Assembly: GCF_028687615.1 (NCBI RefSeq)
Contig: NZ_JAQTZU010000008.1
Coordinates: 87,728 to 151,727 of the forward strand
Direction of reading: 5' to 3'
Length of the DNA stretch: 64,000 nucleotides
From: Methylovulum sp.
GTDB lineage: Bacteria; Pseudomonadota; Gammaproteobacteria; Methylococcales; Methylomonadaceae
Each line of letters begins with the position of its first letter. Positions within the stretch are counted from its first letter, which is position 1. The notes under the pieces are model-generated. The model was not told the DNA's origin. It did not search any database and saw nothing but the letters and a program-made list of their open reading frames with translations. The position numbers and the translations under genes were made by a program. This document shows positions 17,823 to 26,650 of this stretch, in pieces.

Positions 17823-18703
17823 AGTGTGGTTACGTTGCCCTGATCGGGCGGCCCAATGTCGGCAAATCAACGCTGATGAATCATCTGCTGAAACAAAAAA
17901 TCAGCATCACCTCGCGCAAGCCGCAGACCACGCGGCATAGCATCATCGGCATCAACACCACCGAAGCGGGGCAGGCGATTTATGTCGATACACCCGGGAT
18001 GCACGACAACCAAAAACGCGCCCTGAACCGGCATTTGAACCGTACCGCTGAAACGACCTTATTAGGCGTGGACGTGATTGTCTGGTTGCTGGACGGATTA
18101 TTCTGGCATGAATACGATGACGTGATTTTCAAAAAGCTGGAGCAGGCAGGTTTGCCGGTCATTCTTGCCGTCAACAAAGTCGATAAACTGGTCGAAAAGG
18201 ATGCGGTGCTGACGTTTTTCAATGAAGCTCAACAACGTTATCCGTTTGAGCATCTGGTGCCCATTTCGGCATTGAAACGCATTAATCTGGATTTGCTGGA
18301 TGGCCTGATCATGGGCTTGCTGCCGGAGCGGGACATGATTTATCCCGAAGACCAGGTTACCGACCGCCCCGAGCGTTTTTTGGTCTCAGAAATCATCCGC
18401 GAAAAATTGACCCGCCGATTGGGTGCCGAATTGCCCTATGTGATGACCGTGGAAATCGAGCGTTATGAAGAAAACCCTGAAATCACCAAAATCTACGCCA
18501 TCATCTGGGTGGAAAAAGCCTCGCAAAAAAATATCGTCATCGGCAAGGACGGCGAAATGCTCAAGAATGTCGGCACCGACGCCAGGCATGATATCGAAAG
18601 GCTGATCGGCCAAAAAGTGTATCTCCAGCTCTGGGTGAAAGTGAAATCTGGTTGGTCGGACAGCGAACGGGCTTTGCAAAGCCTGGGCTTTCATGACGCA
18701 TAA
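17819..18703 (+). CDS. era: Era GTPase
   Basis: 294 residues. G1 GRPNVGKST is at 10-18, G3 is DTPG and G4 is NKVD. The C-terminal KH domain has the GKDGEMLKNVG loop. It binds the 3' end of 16S rRNA during 30S maturation. The start overlaps rnc by 4 bp and the end overlaps recO by 11 bp. Confidence 0.97.
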   Translation: MKCGYVALIGRPNVGKSTLMNHLLKQKISITSRKPQTTRHSIIGINTTEAGQAIYVDTPGMHDNQKRALNRHLNRTAETTLLGVDVIVWLLDGLFWHEYDDVIFKKLEQAGLPVILAVNKVDKLVEKDAVLTFFNEAQQRYPFEHLVPISALKRINLDLLDGLIMGLLPERDMIYPEDQVTDRPERFLVSEIIREKLTRRLGAELPYVMTVEIERYEENPEITKIYAIIWVEKASQKNIVIGKDGEMLKNVGTDARHDIERLIGQKVYLQLWVKVKSGWSDSERALQSLGFHDA

Positions 18704-19409
18704 TGCCGTTAATTTACAACCTGCGTTTATCCTGCAACATCAACATTACCGCGAAACCAGCCTGCTCCTTGATGTCCTGACCCGCGACGGGGGGCGGTTG
18801 CCGCTAATTGCGAAAGGGGTCAGAAAATCCCAATCCCAAACGGCGGCTTTGCTCCAACCTTTTGTGCCATTGAACATCAGCATGGTCGGCAAGGCCGAGC
18901 TAAAAACCCTCAACCATGTCGAAGCAATCCTGCCAGCGTTGCCATTACAAGGATTGGCCCTTTACTGCGGCTTTTATGTCAACGAGCTGATTGAACGGTT
19001 CCTGCATCCGCACGACCCGCACCCCGATGTTTTTCTGGCTTATCAACAGTGCTTGGCGCAGCTCGCCGAAAACACCGACATCCAAACCTCCCTGCGTCTG
19101 TTTGAACTGGAACTGCTGGAACATACGGGTTATGGCTTGGATTTTGGACACGATGCGGACACCCGGCTAGCGATTGACCCGCAGCAAACGTATCGGTTTA
19201 AAATAGGCGTAGGGCTGGTTGCCGATAAAAAGGGGCAAATTTCCGGCGCGACCCTACAAGCCTTGGCTATGCGTGATTTTGAAAATCCGAAAGTCCAGCT
19301 TGAAGCCAAGTTGCTGATGCGTAGCGTAATTGACAGCCATTTACAGAGCAAGCCTTTGAAAATCCGTGCAGTTATCCAGCAAATCATTAACAGCAATGTG
19401 TATGGCTAG
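18693..19409 (+). CDS. recO: RecO, recombination mediator
   Basis: 238 residues. The N-terminal OB fold (PAFILQHQHYRETSLLLDVLTRDGGRLPLIAKGVRK) and a helical domain with LELLEHTGYGLDF are typical of RecO. It loads RecA onto SSB-coated DNA together with RecR. The start overlaps era. pdxJ, which often follows recO in gammaproteobacteria, is absent; the SUF locus follows instead. Confidence 0.93.
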   Translation: MTHNAVNLQPAFILQHQHYRETSLLLDVLTRDGGRLPLIAKGVRKSQSQTAALLQPFVPLNISMVGKAELKTLNHVEAILPALPLQGLALYCGFYVNELIERFLHPHDPHPDVFLAYQQCLAQLAENTDIQTSLRLFELELLEHTGYGLDFGHDADTRLAIDPQQTYRFKIGVGLVADKKGQISGATLQALAMRDFENPKVQLEAKLLMRSVIDSHLQSKPLKIRAVIQQIINSNVYG

Positions 19410-19446
19410 CAAAATCATTAATAACCCACTGCTTTACTATGAATTT

Positions 19447-19469
19447 AAATAGGACTAAAATAGTCCTTA
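19447..19469 (+). promoter_or_regulatory. candidate Rrf2/IscR-type operator
   Basis: The palindrome AGGACTAAAATAGTCCT (19451-19467) within ATAGGACTAAAATAGTCCTTA closely fits the known IscR type 1 pattern, in which GACT and AGTC are separated by a short AT stretch. It lies about 20 bp before the Rrf2 regulator start, where it would overlap the promoter. Autoregulation of the suf regulator is inferred. Confidence 0.6.
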
Positions 19470-19486
19470 ATTGAAAGAGGTCGATT

Positions 19487-19936
19487 ATGATACGGGTAGG
19501 AAGGCTGACTGATTATGCAACGGTGATCTTAAGCGTGATGGCGAAAGATAAAAACCGGGTGTTTGCCGCGATGGAATTGGCGGCAGTGACTGGCATCGCC
19601 TTGCCGACCGTCAGCAAGATATTGAAAATGTTGGTTAATGCCAAAATTTTAATATCCACACGCGGGTCAAAAGGTGGTTACATGTTAGCCAACGAACCAG
19701 AACACATCACCGTGGCGGCGGTCATCAGTGCTTTGGAAGGCCCTATCGCCTTGACCGAATGCAGCATTTCCAAGCAAGCCTGTGAGCAGGCATCGGGCTG
19801 CGGCATACGAGCCAATTGGCATCTGATCAACCAAACAATACACAATGCCTTGGAATCCGTGACCTTAGCCGATTTAGTCAGGCCGCTGGCCGTACCTGAA
19901 GAAAGCTATATCCCGGTCGCCAGTTTATACCAATAG
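19487..19936 (+). CDS. Rrf2-family SUF regulator
   Basis: 149 residues. An N-terminal winged helix (LTDYATVILSVMA; GIALPTVSKILKML; STRGSKGGYML) is followed by a cysteine cluster TECSISKQACEQASGCG that could hold an iron-sulfur cluster, as in IscR and in the SUF-linked Rrf2 regulators of gammaproteobacteria. It leads the suf locus, with sufB starting 59 bp later. An IscR-like palindrome lies just upstream. It probably reports iron-sulfur status to the locus. Confidence 0.88.
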   Translation: MIRVGRLTDYATVILSVMAKDKNRVFAAMELAAVTGIALPTVSKILKMLVNAKILISTRGSKGGYMLANEPEHITVAAVISALEGPIALTECSISKQACEQASGCGIRANWHLINQTIHNALESVTLADLVRPLAVPEESYIPVASLYQ

Positions 19937-19995
19937 CCTAGGGTGGGCGGCGATACCGTTGCCTGTGTTCCACATTCAAATACCTTAAAAATTTT

Positions 19996-21444
19996 ATGTC
20001 AGCCACCAGCGAAGAAATCAGCAATCTCATCAACCAGGATTACAAACAAGGTTTTGTCACGGTGTTGGAAACAGACACCTTCCCGCCTGGCCTGACCGAG
20101 GACGTGATCCATAAATTGTCTAAAGTCAAAAATGAGCCGGACTTCATGCTCGAATACCGTTTGCAAGCCTTCCGGCATTGGCAAACGATGAAATCGCCCG
20201 ATTGGGCGCAAGTCAAAATCGAGCCGATAGACTACCAAGCCATCAGCTACTATTCCGCGCCGAAACGCAAAGAAGACGGCCCGAAGAGTTTGGATGAAAT
20301 CGATCCAGAAGTGTTGGCGGCTTACAAAAAACTAGGCATTCCGCTGGATGAACAAGAAAAATTGGCTGGCATAGCGGTTGATGCTGTGTTCGATAGCGTG
20401 TCCGTCGCCACCACCTTTAAAGGCAAACTCAAAGAAGCGGGCGTGATTTTCTGCCCGATTTCCGAAGCGATCCGCGAACACCCAGAATTGATTAAGCAAT
20501 ACTTGGGTTCGGTGGTGCCACCGGGTGATAATTTCTTCGCGGCGTTGAACTCCGCTGTATTCACCGACGGCTCGTTTGTGTACATCCCCAAAGGCGTGCG
20601 CTGCCCGATGGAATTGTCCACCTATTTCCGCATCAACGCCGCCAACACCGGGCAGTTCGAGCGCACGCTGATTATCGCCGACGAAGGCAGCCATGTGTCG
20701 TACTTGGAAGGCTGCACCGCGCCGATGCGTGATGAAAACCAACTCCACGCCGCCGTCGTTGAATTGATCGCGCTGAAAGACGCCACCATTAAATACTCCA
20801 CCGTGCAAAACTGGTATCCCGGCGACAAAGACGGCAAAGGCGGTATTTACAACTTCGTCACCAAACGCGCCGATTGCCGTGGCGACAACGCCAAAGTGTC
20901 GTGGACGCAAGTCGAGACGGGTTCGGCAATCACTTGGAAATACCCCAGTTGCATCTTGACAGGCGACAACGCCATCGGCGAATTCTATTCCGTCGCCGTC
21001 ACCAACAACTGGCAACAAGCCGACACCGGCACCAAAATGATCCATATCGGCAAAAATACCCGCAGCACGATTGTATCGAAAGGCATCTCCGCAGGCCGCG
21101 CCCAAAACACTTATCGCGGTTTGGTGAAAGTGCTTAAAAGTGCCGAAAACGCCCGCAATTACACACAATGTGATTCTTTGCTGGTCGGCGACCGTTGCGG
21201 CGCACATACTTTCCCATACCTCGAAGTCAAACAACCGTCCGCACAAATCGAACACGAAGCCACGACTTCAAAAATCAGCGAAGACCAATTGTTCTTCTGC
21301 CAACAACGCGGGCTGTCGGCGGAAGATGCCGTGTCGATGATTGTCAATGGTTTTTGCAAGGAGGTGTTTAGGGAATTGCCGATGGAATTTGCCGTGGAAG
21401 CGCAGGCTTTGTTGGGCTTGAGTTTGGAAGGGTCGGTGGGTTAA
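19996..21444 (+). CDS. sufB: SufB, iron-sulfur scaffold subunit
   Basis: 482 residues. A core component of the SufBC2D scaffold. Diagnostic regions are [56 protein letters not shown], the conserved cysteine in [21 protein letters not shown] and the C-terminal [10 protein letters not shown]. The stop overlaps the next ATG (TAATG), so the inserted nucleotidyltransferase gene is translationally coupled to it. Confidence 0.97.
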   Translation: MSATSEEISNLINQDYKQGFVTVLETDTFPPGLTEDVIHKLSKVKNEPDFMLEYRLQAFRHWQTMKSPDWAQVKIEPIDYQAISYYSAPKRKEDGPKSLDEIDPEVLAAYKKLGIPLDEQEKLAGIAVDAVFDSVSVATTFKGKLKEAGVIFCPISEAIREHPELIKQYLGSVVPPGDNFFAALNSAVFTDGSFVYIPKGVRCPMELSTYFRINAANTGQFERTLIIADEGSHVSYLEGCTAPMRDENQLHAAVVELIALKDATIKYSTVQNWYPGDKDGKGGIYNFVTKRADCRGDNAKVSWTQVETGSAITWKYPSCILTGDNAIGEFYSVAVTNNWQQADTGTKMIHIGKNTRSTIVSKGISAGRAQNTYRGLVKVLKSAENARNYTQCDSLLVGDRCGAHTFPYLEVKQPSAQIEHEATTSKISEDQLFFCQQRGLSAEDAVSMIVNGFCKEVFRELPMEFAVEAQALLGLSLEGSVG

Positions 21445-21734
21445 TGCGTAAAGCCGCCGCTCTGGAAGTGCTGACCCGCATTAAGCCGATTTTGTCACAG
21501 CAATTCGGCGTGGTGCGCTTGGCGTTGTTTGGCTCAACCGTCCGCGACGAAGCCAGCGACCAAAGCGACGTGGATATATTGGTTACTTTCGATGGCTTGG
21601 CGACTTCCGAACGCTATTTTGGCGTGTTGTTTTTACTGGAAGATTACCTAGGTTGCGTCGTCGATTTAGTCACCGACAAAGCCCTGCGCCCACAATTGCG
21701 CCCGTATATCGAACAGGAAGCCATAGATGTTTAA
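21444..21734 (+). CDS. MNT-type nucleotidyltransferase (orphan antitoxin-like)
   Basis: 96 residues of the minimal nucleotidyltransferase family: LFGSTVRDEASDQSDVDILV carries the GS-x10-DxD catalytic motif, and VVDLV supplies the third acidic residue. Known: MntA-type proteins silence HEPN toxins by AMPylation and are normally followed by the HEPN gene. None follows here; a DNA methyltransferase does. The start overlaps the sufB stop. A HEPN gene lies 4.4 kb downstream but beside DUF262, so partnership is doubtful. Confidence 0.8.
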   Translation: MRKAAALEVLTRIKPILSQQFGVVRLALFGSTVRDEASDQSDVDILVTFDGLATSERYFGVLFLLEDYLGCVVDLVTDKALRPQLRPYIEQEAIDV

Positions 21735-21809
21735 TATGATTTGGATAAGACATTTTTACAGTTAAGATTTATAGCCTATCCTCCATAAATTATTAAGGAA
21801 TAAATTCTA

Positions 21810-23147
21810 GTGACAGCAATATCAGCCCCGTTGACCGACATGGTGCAGTTAGAATTGTTTGATTTGCCTGTGATTACGCAATCAAGCAAGCAAATAGCCG
21901 TTAAATCTGCACGGTCAGGAACATTTACCGATAACATGAAATTGCCCGTGCATAGATGGTTTCGTTATTCGGCTGGATTTTCTGCTGAGTGGGCCGAGCA
22001 GCTTATTCGGGAATACTCGCCATCGGTAGTTCTTGATCCTTTCGCTGGGTCAGGAACTACCTTGCTTGCTGCGCAAGCGGCAGGGGCTATGGCTTATGGT
22101 TATGAAAGCCATCCATTTGTTGCCCGTATAGCCATAGCGAAAACCCATTGGAATCAGCCCGTAAGAAAATTATTGGAGGCAAAAAATGAGTTGCTACAGG
22201 TAGCTAGGCAAGCAACCTTCCCTGAAATGGGAGTTATGCCTGATTTATTAGCAAAATGCTACACGCCAGAAGTATTGCTACAACTTTATGCGTTGCGAAA
22301 TGCGTATTTAGCCTGTGCCGCACATTTTGAGCCGGAAGTTGCCCAACTGCTTTGGTTGGCATTAACCGCAATTCTCCGATCATGTAGTTTTGTCGGTACG
22401 GCGCAATGGCAATACATTCTTCCCAATAAGCGTAAATCTAAATCGTTAGACCCTTTTATGGCCTTCGAGCAAAAGATTACTGAAATGATGGCAGATATGG
22501 ATGTTTTGAGAAATTCAATCCATTGCTCAGAAGCCGTTTTGCTTGTGCACGATGCCCGTGCTGTTCCGGATGAAGTGGCAATTGATAGTGTAGACCTTGT
22601 TGTTACGTCGCCACCTTATCCTAATAATTACGACTATGCTGACGCTACACGGCTAGAAATGTCATTTTGGGGGGAAATAACAGGCTGGTGCGACCTGCAA
22701 GAAATAGTACGTCAATACATCATTCGGTCTTGCTCCCAACACGCCACAGCGGAAAAACTTAAAATGGAAACCTTGCTTGCCGACCCTGCTATTGAGGCAA
22801 TTCGTGATGAGTTATCAGCAGTATGTTATGAGTTATCGGAAATTAGGTTGACGAAAGGCGGCAGGAAAGCCTACCACACGATGATAGCGGCCTATTTTTG
22901 TGATTTGTCAAAAGTATTCCAAGCCTTAAGACCAGTGTGTAAGCTAGGTTCTACGCTGTGTTTTGTGATTGGTGATTCAGCACCTTATGGCATTTATGTG
23001 CCAGTTGAGGATTGGCTAGGCAGGCTTGCCGTTGACGCTGGCTTTAAGTCTTTTTCATTTGAAAAATTAAGAGATAGAAATATCAAATGGAAGAACCGTA
23101 AACACCGAGTTCCGCTCCATGAAGGCCGTCTTTGGATAAAAGGCTAA
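21810..23147 (+). CDS. DNA methyltransferase (amino-methylating, TSPPY type)
   Basis: 445 residues from a GTG at 21810. The SAM-binding motif I, DPFAGSGTT, is at 76-84 and the catalytic motif IV, TSPPY, is at 266-270. TSPPY is typical of N4-cytosine and some N6-adenine enzymes. The order I before IV with about 180 residues between puts the recognition region in the middle. The codon usage is more AT-rich than that of sufB or sufC. The probable nuclease gene begins 2 bp after its stop, suggesting a restriction-modification pair. The target sequence cannot be predicted. Confidence 0.85.
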   Translation: MTAISAPLTDMVQLELFDLPVITQSSKQIAVKSARSGTFTDNMKLPVHRWFRYSAGFSAEWAEQLIREYSPSVVLDPFAGSGTTLLAAQAAGAMAYGYESHPFVARIAIAKTHWNQPVRKLLEAKNELLQVARQATFPEMGVMPDLLAKCYTPEVLLQLYALRNAYLACAAHFEPEVAQLLWLALTAILRSCSFVGTAQWQYILPNKRKSKSLDPFMAFEQKITEMMADMDVLRNSIHCSEAVLLVHDARAVPDEVAIDSVDLVVTSPPYPNNYDYADATRLEMSFWGEITGWCDLQEIVRQYIIRSCSQHATAEKLKMETLLADPAIEAIRDELSAVCYELSEIRLTKGGRKAYHTMIAAYFCDLSKVFQALRPVCKLGSTLCFVIGDSAPYGIYVPVEDWLGRLAVDAGFKSFSFEKLRDRNIKWKNRKHRVPLHEGRLWIKG

Positions 23148-23149
23148 AC

Positions 23150-24022
23150 ATGGCAAATTCACCCTCACATCGTTTCGGGCAAATAATTGGTGATTTGCTT
23201 GAAGAAATCATGGCTCCTCAACTTGAGGATTTTTGTCAAGGTCGGGGTCTTTATCTCGATAAAAAAGGTGTTCGTGGTAAGGCGCGTGATGGTAAAAAAG
23301 TTGCTTGGCTAGATAAATACGGCAACAGCCATGATCTTGATTTTGTCATTGAAAAAGGTGGAACTCAATCAGTTAGGGGGCGACCTCTTGCGTTTATTGA
23401 GGCTGCGTGGCGACGTTATACCAAGCATTCGCGTAATAAAGCCCAAGAAATTCAAGGAGCTTTATTGCCTATTGCAGAAAAATATCATTGGGATAAACCA
23501 TTTTTGGGCGTTATTCTCGCGGGTGTGTTTACAGAAGGTTCTTTAACCCAAATGAAAACATCGGGGTTTGAGGTGGCTTTATTCCCTTATGAAAGCATTG
23601 TCTTGGCATTTAGTTCTGTTGGCGTTGATGTGCGGTTTGATGAAAAAACGCCAGACACAACATTTCAGCACACCATTGAAAAGATAGAACAATTAAATAT
23701 TTCAAAACGAAATAGCCTAAAGCAGCATCTTATTGATGCCAATCAAAAACTCTTGAATCAATTCTTTGCTGAGTTACAGGCCACGCTTGATCGGCAAATT
23801 GAACAGATTATCCTTATTCCTTTGCATGGGCAGCAAAATCACTTTGACACAATCAGTGATGCCATAAGCTTTGTCTCAAACTATCAAGAAGATGCTTTTC
23901 GTGACGGAAGCTTCAGAAAATACGAAATTATCGTTCGTTACAGCAATGGCGACAAAATAGAGGCATTTTTCCAGAATAAGAAGAAAGTAATTGATTTTAT
24001 TAATTACATTGCAGAGCCTTAG
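23150..24022 (+). CDS. putative restriction endonuclease partner
   Basis: 290 residues from the ATG at 23150; an upstream in-frame ATG at 23132 lies inside the methyltransferase gene. The segment HDLDFVIEKGGTQS, then LAFIEAAWRRYTKHSRNK, fits a PD-(D/E)xK-like core (Asp64 and Glu84), with the lysine of ExK replaced by Ala and basic residues just after. The C-terminal half has a helical stretch and an IPLHGQQ region. Its position two bases after a DNA methyltransferase supports a type II restriction role, but the family is not certain. AT-rich relative to the suf genes. Confidence 0.6.
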   Translation: MANSPSHRFGQIIGDLLEEIMAPQLEDFCQGRGLYLDKKGVRGKARDGKKVAWLDKYGNSHDLDFVIEKGGTQSVRGRPLAFIEAAWRRYTKHSRNKAQEIQGALLPIAEKYHWDKPFLGVILAGVFTEGSLTQMKTSGFEVALFPYESIVLAFSSVGVDVRFDEKTPDTTFQHTIEKIEQLNISKRNSLKQHLIDANQKLLNQFFAELQATLDRQIEQIILIPLHGQQNHFDTISDAISFVSNYQEDAFRDGSFRKYEIIVRYSNGDKIEAFFQNKKKVIDFINYIAEP

Positions 24023-24068
24023 ATTGGCCTAGCTAAGCAATGGGCAGAAATATTGATTTAGAGGATAA

Positions 24069-24278
24069 ATGATGAACCTTACCCAATTGTTGCACGATAT
24101 TGAACAACTGCCGCCAGAGGCGCAACGACAAATCGAGAATTTTATTGAATTCCTCATAGCGCGCCATCAAGCGAAAATAAAAACTAAATTATCAGATGAA
24201 GGGTTTGTTGGCATGTGGCGTGATCGCCAAGACTTGCAAGACAATTCAAAAAATAGACAATCAGAGTGGTCAAGATAA
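24069..24278 (+). CDS. DUF2281-like antitoxin (orphan)
   Basis: 69 residues: LLHDIEQLPPEAQRQIENFIEFLIARH, then FVGMWRDRQDLQDNS, the two landmarks of DUF2281 antitoxins normally paired with VapC-type PIN toxins. No PIN gene follows; sufC starts 48 bp later. It is either a solitary antitoxin or a remnant of a lost pair. Confidence 0.7.
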   Translation: MMNLTQLLHDIEQLPPEAQRQIENFIEFLIARHQAKIKTKLSDEGFVGMWRDRQDLQDNSKNRQSEWSR

Positions 24279-24326
24279 AACCCAACAACGACCAAAAACT
24301 ATCAAACCAGCAAAAACGGAAACCCC

Positions 24327-25073
24327 ATGCTCAGTATTAAAGACCTAACCGTCAACGTAAACGATAAAAAAATCCTCAAAGGCATCAATCTTGAGGTCAA
24401 GGCGGGCGAAATCCATGCCATTATGGGGCCGAACGGTTCCGGCAAAAGCACTTTGGCGCACTTGTTGTCCGGCAAATCCGGTTACGAAGTCACGGGCGGT
24501 TCGGTGATGTATCAAGGCAAGGATTTGCTAGAGATGCCGCCGGAAATCCGTGCCCGTGAAGGAGTGTTTTTAGCGTTCCAATATCCGGTGGAAATCCCTG
24601 GCGTGAGCAATGTGTATTTGTTAAAAGCTGCGCTTAATGCGGTACGCAAGCATAATGGCTTGGATGAAGTCGATGCGATGGATTTTTTGACTTTGGTTAA
24701 AGCTAAAGTGAAAGCCTTGGAAATGGACGAAAAATTCTTGTACCGCGCCGTCAACGAAGGTTTTTCCGGCGGCGAGAAAAAACGTAATGAAATCCTGCAA
24801 ATGGCGATGCTGGAGCCTAAATTGTGCATCCTTGATGAAACCGATTCCGGTCTCGACATCGATGCGCTGAAAATCGTCGCTGATGGCGTGAATTCGTTGC
24901 GTTCGCCAGACCGTTCGTTCATCATGGTCACGCATTACCAACGCTTGCTGGATTACATCAAGCCCGATTTTGTCCATGTCTTGGCGCACGGGCAAATCAT
25001 CAAATCCGGCGGCCCCGAATTAGCGTTGGAGTTGGAAGAAAAGGGTTACGGCTGGTTGGAAGAGGTGGCATAA
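24327..25073 (+). CDS. sufC: SufC, ABC-type ATPase of the SUF scaffold
   Basis: 248 residues. Walker A is GPNGSGKST, the signature is FSGGEKKRNEI, Walker B is CILDETDSGLDIDA and the switch is THYQRLL. It powers conformational change in SufBC2D. The DUF262 ATG follows its TAA with no intervening base, so the inserted gene is read directly after sufC. Confidence 0.97.
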   Translation: MLSIKDLTVNVNDKKILKGINLEVKAGEIHAIMGPNGSGKSTLAHLLSGKSGYEVTGGSVMYQGKDLLEMPPEIRAREGVFLAFQYPVEIPGVSNVYLLKAALNAVRKHNGLDEVDAMDFLTLVKAKVKALEMDEKFLYRAVNEGFSGGEKKRNEILQMAMLEPKLCILDETDSGLDIDALKIVADGVNSLRSPDRSFIMVTHYQRLLDYIKPDFVHVLAHGQIIKSGGPELALELEEKGYGWLEEVA

Positions 25074-26126
25074 ATGATCGAACAAATAATAGATGAAGAT
25101 TTAGCCATTGAAGAGACCGAAGAGCCTGAGGAAAATGAAGCCGATGTGGTTGCCTATGAAATCACATCGTATCCGGCTGACATAACTTTACAGGGCTATG
25201 TTGATAAATGGGAAAAGGAGCAATTGATTATCCCTGAGTTTCAGCGTGAATACGTCTGGGATCAGGTTAAAGCCAGTAAATTGATCGAATCATTTTTGTT
25301 GGGTTTGCCTGTTCCAAATGTGTTTTTGTATCAAGATAGAAAAACTAAAAAGCAATCTATCATCGACGGTCAACAACGTATCCGTTCCGTTATTATGTTT
25401 TTTACAGGTGACGCTAAGTTTAAAAAATTAAAAAATGTCTTGCCCAAATGGCAAGGTAAAACTTATAAAACACTAGAAGAGGCCGACAAAAATCAGCTAG
25501 ATGATGCCGTTTTGAGAGCCACTGTAATACAGCAGCTTGACCCTGATGACAACACCAGCATTTATAAGATTTTTGAGCGATTAAATACAAGTTCTATGGC
25601 ATTAAATCCAATGGAAATAAGAAAATGTGTTTATTCGGGCGATTTTTTTACGTTATTGGAGGAGTTAAACAAGCTAGATGCTTGGCGGTCTTTGCTCGGA
25701 CAAAGTAAGCCAGATAAGCGTTTAAAGGATGTTGAGTTGTTATTGCGTTGTTTGGCATTAAAAGAAAATTGGCGCTCATATAAAAAACCGATGAAAGCTT
25801 TTCTGAATGACTATATGGCGAGTACAAAAAAATTCGATGCTGAAAAATTATTAAAAATAAAGAATCAATTTACCGAAACATGTAGCAAACTTCAAAATGA
25901 ACTAATACCAAAGCCATTTCACTTACCAACAAAATTGAATTATGCCGCATTAGATTCTATTTTTTATGCGGCGAGTGAAAATCTGCATCTACCTGTTATT
26001 CAAGCAAATTACGATGCTCTAATCCACAATAGTGAATATTTAGGCTGTGTCAGACAAAACACGAGTGATGTGGAAGAGCTGAAGAAACGTTTTGAATTAG
26101 CATTGAATGCTTTTATCAATGGATAA
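25074..26126 (+). CDS. DUF262-domain protein
   Basis: 350 residues. An acidic N-terminal tail (1-30) is followed by the DUF262 fold with IPEFQREYVW (53-62), DGQQR (98-102) and FERLNTSSMALNPMEIRKCVY. Known: DUF262 is a ParB/sulfiredoxin-like NTPase-nuclease domain found in GmrSD-type modification-dependent restriction and other defence proteins. This one lacks the DUF1524 nuclease half, so it probably works with its neighbour, a HEPN protein whose ATG overlaps its stop by 8 bp. AT-rich; inserted between sufC and sufD. Confidence 0.85.
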   Translation: MIEQIIDEDLAIEETEEPEENEADVVAYEITSYPADITLQGYVDKWEKEQLIIPEFQREYVWDQVKASKLIESFLLGLPVPNVFLYQDRKTKKQSIIDGQQRIRSVIMFFTGDAKFKKLKNVLPKWQGKTYKTLEEADKNQLDDAVLRATVIQQLDPDDNTSIYKIFERLNTSSMALNPMEIRKCVYSGDFFTLLEELNKLDAWRSLLGQSKPDKRLKDVELLLRCLALKENWRSYKKPMKAFLNDYMASTKKFDAEKLLKIKNQFTETCSKLQNELIPKPFHLPTKLNYAALDSIFYAASENLHLPVIQANYDALIHNSEYLGCVRQNTSDVEELKKRFELALNAFING

Positions 26127-26625
26127 TTTTTTACTTAAAACCGAATTGGCTGTTGAAAACTGTAAAAATCACTTAAGGGATACCAACAGCTTAGAATCCC
26201 CAATTGAACATTATCTTACTCAGTATTTATCGATTATTTTTTGTGCTGAAATGGAGGAAACGGTTAAACGATTGTTTGATGAGTCCGTCAGGCAAAAAAT
26301 GGTTAATCTAAATGATGAGGAGTTAAAAGGCTTTATAAATAATCAGTTAGAAAGATTGAAGGCAAGTAGTCTTAAAAAGGCTGATTTAGCCGATTATGTC
26401 AAGCATTTTAGCGATCAGGCAAAGCAGCGATTTAATAGCCATTTACAAGAAAAAGACAGGGAAATTACCATTTATTCTAACGTTATTACTAGTCGACATA
26501 GGGTTGCACATACTTCTAGGCCTAATAACCCAAACCAACTTACTCTTCCTGAGCTAGAACAAGCTGTCGAAGCGGCTAGAGAAATATTAAAAGCGGTTCA
26601 AATTGCTTTGCAATCAAATCAATGA
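26119..26625 (+). CDS. HEPN-domain protein paired with DUF262
   Basis: 168 residues from the ATG at 26119; an ATG at 26107 is also in frame. All helical. The motif R126-x4-H131 (SRHRVAH) matches the Rx4-6H active site of HEPN ribonucleases. It resembles the MAE_28990/MAE_18760-like HEPN group, which is known to neighbour DUF262 genes. The likely role is a toxin or abortive-infection ribonuclease controlled by DUF262. The pairing is established in the literature for this HEPN group; activity here is inferred. Confidence 0.72.
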   Translation: MDNFLLKTELAVENCKNHLRDTNSLESPIEHYLTQYLSIIFCAEMEETVKRLFDESVRQKMVNLNDEELKGFINNQLERLKASSLKKADLADYVKHFSDQAKQRFNSHLQEKDREITIYSNVITSRHRVAHTSRPNNPNQLTLPELEQAVEAAREILKAVQIALQSNQ

Positions 26626-26650
26626 ACGCGCTAATTTATAAAGGAACATC

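Noticed and set aside
20332..21255. 307-residue open frame antisense to sufB
   Set aside because: It mirrors the strong codon bias of sufB; composition rich in Arg, Phe and Gly without family features.
26119..26625. HEPN gene as toxin partner of the MNT antitoxin at 21444
   Set aside because: They are 4.4 kb apart with sufC between, and the HEPN gene overlaps DUF262, which is its known partner type.
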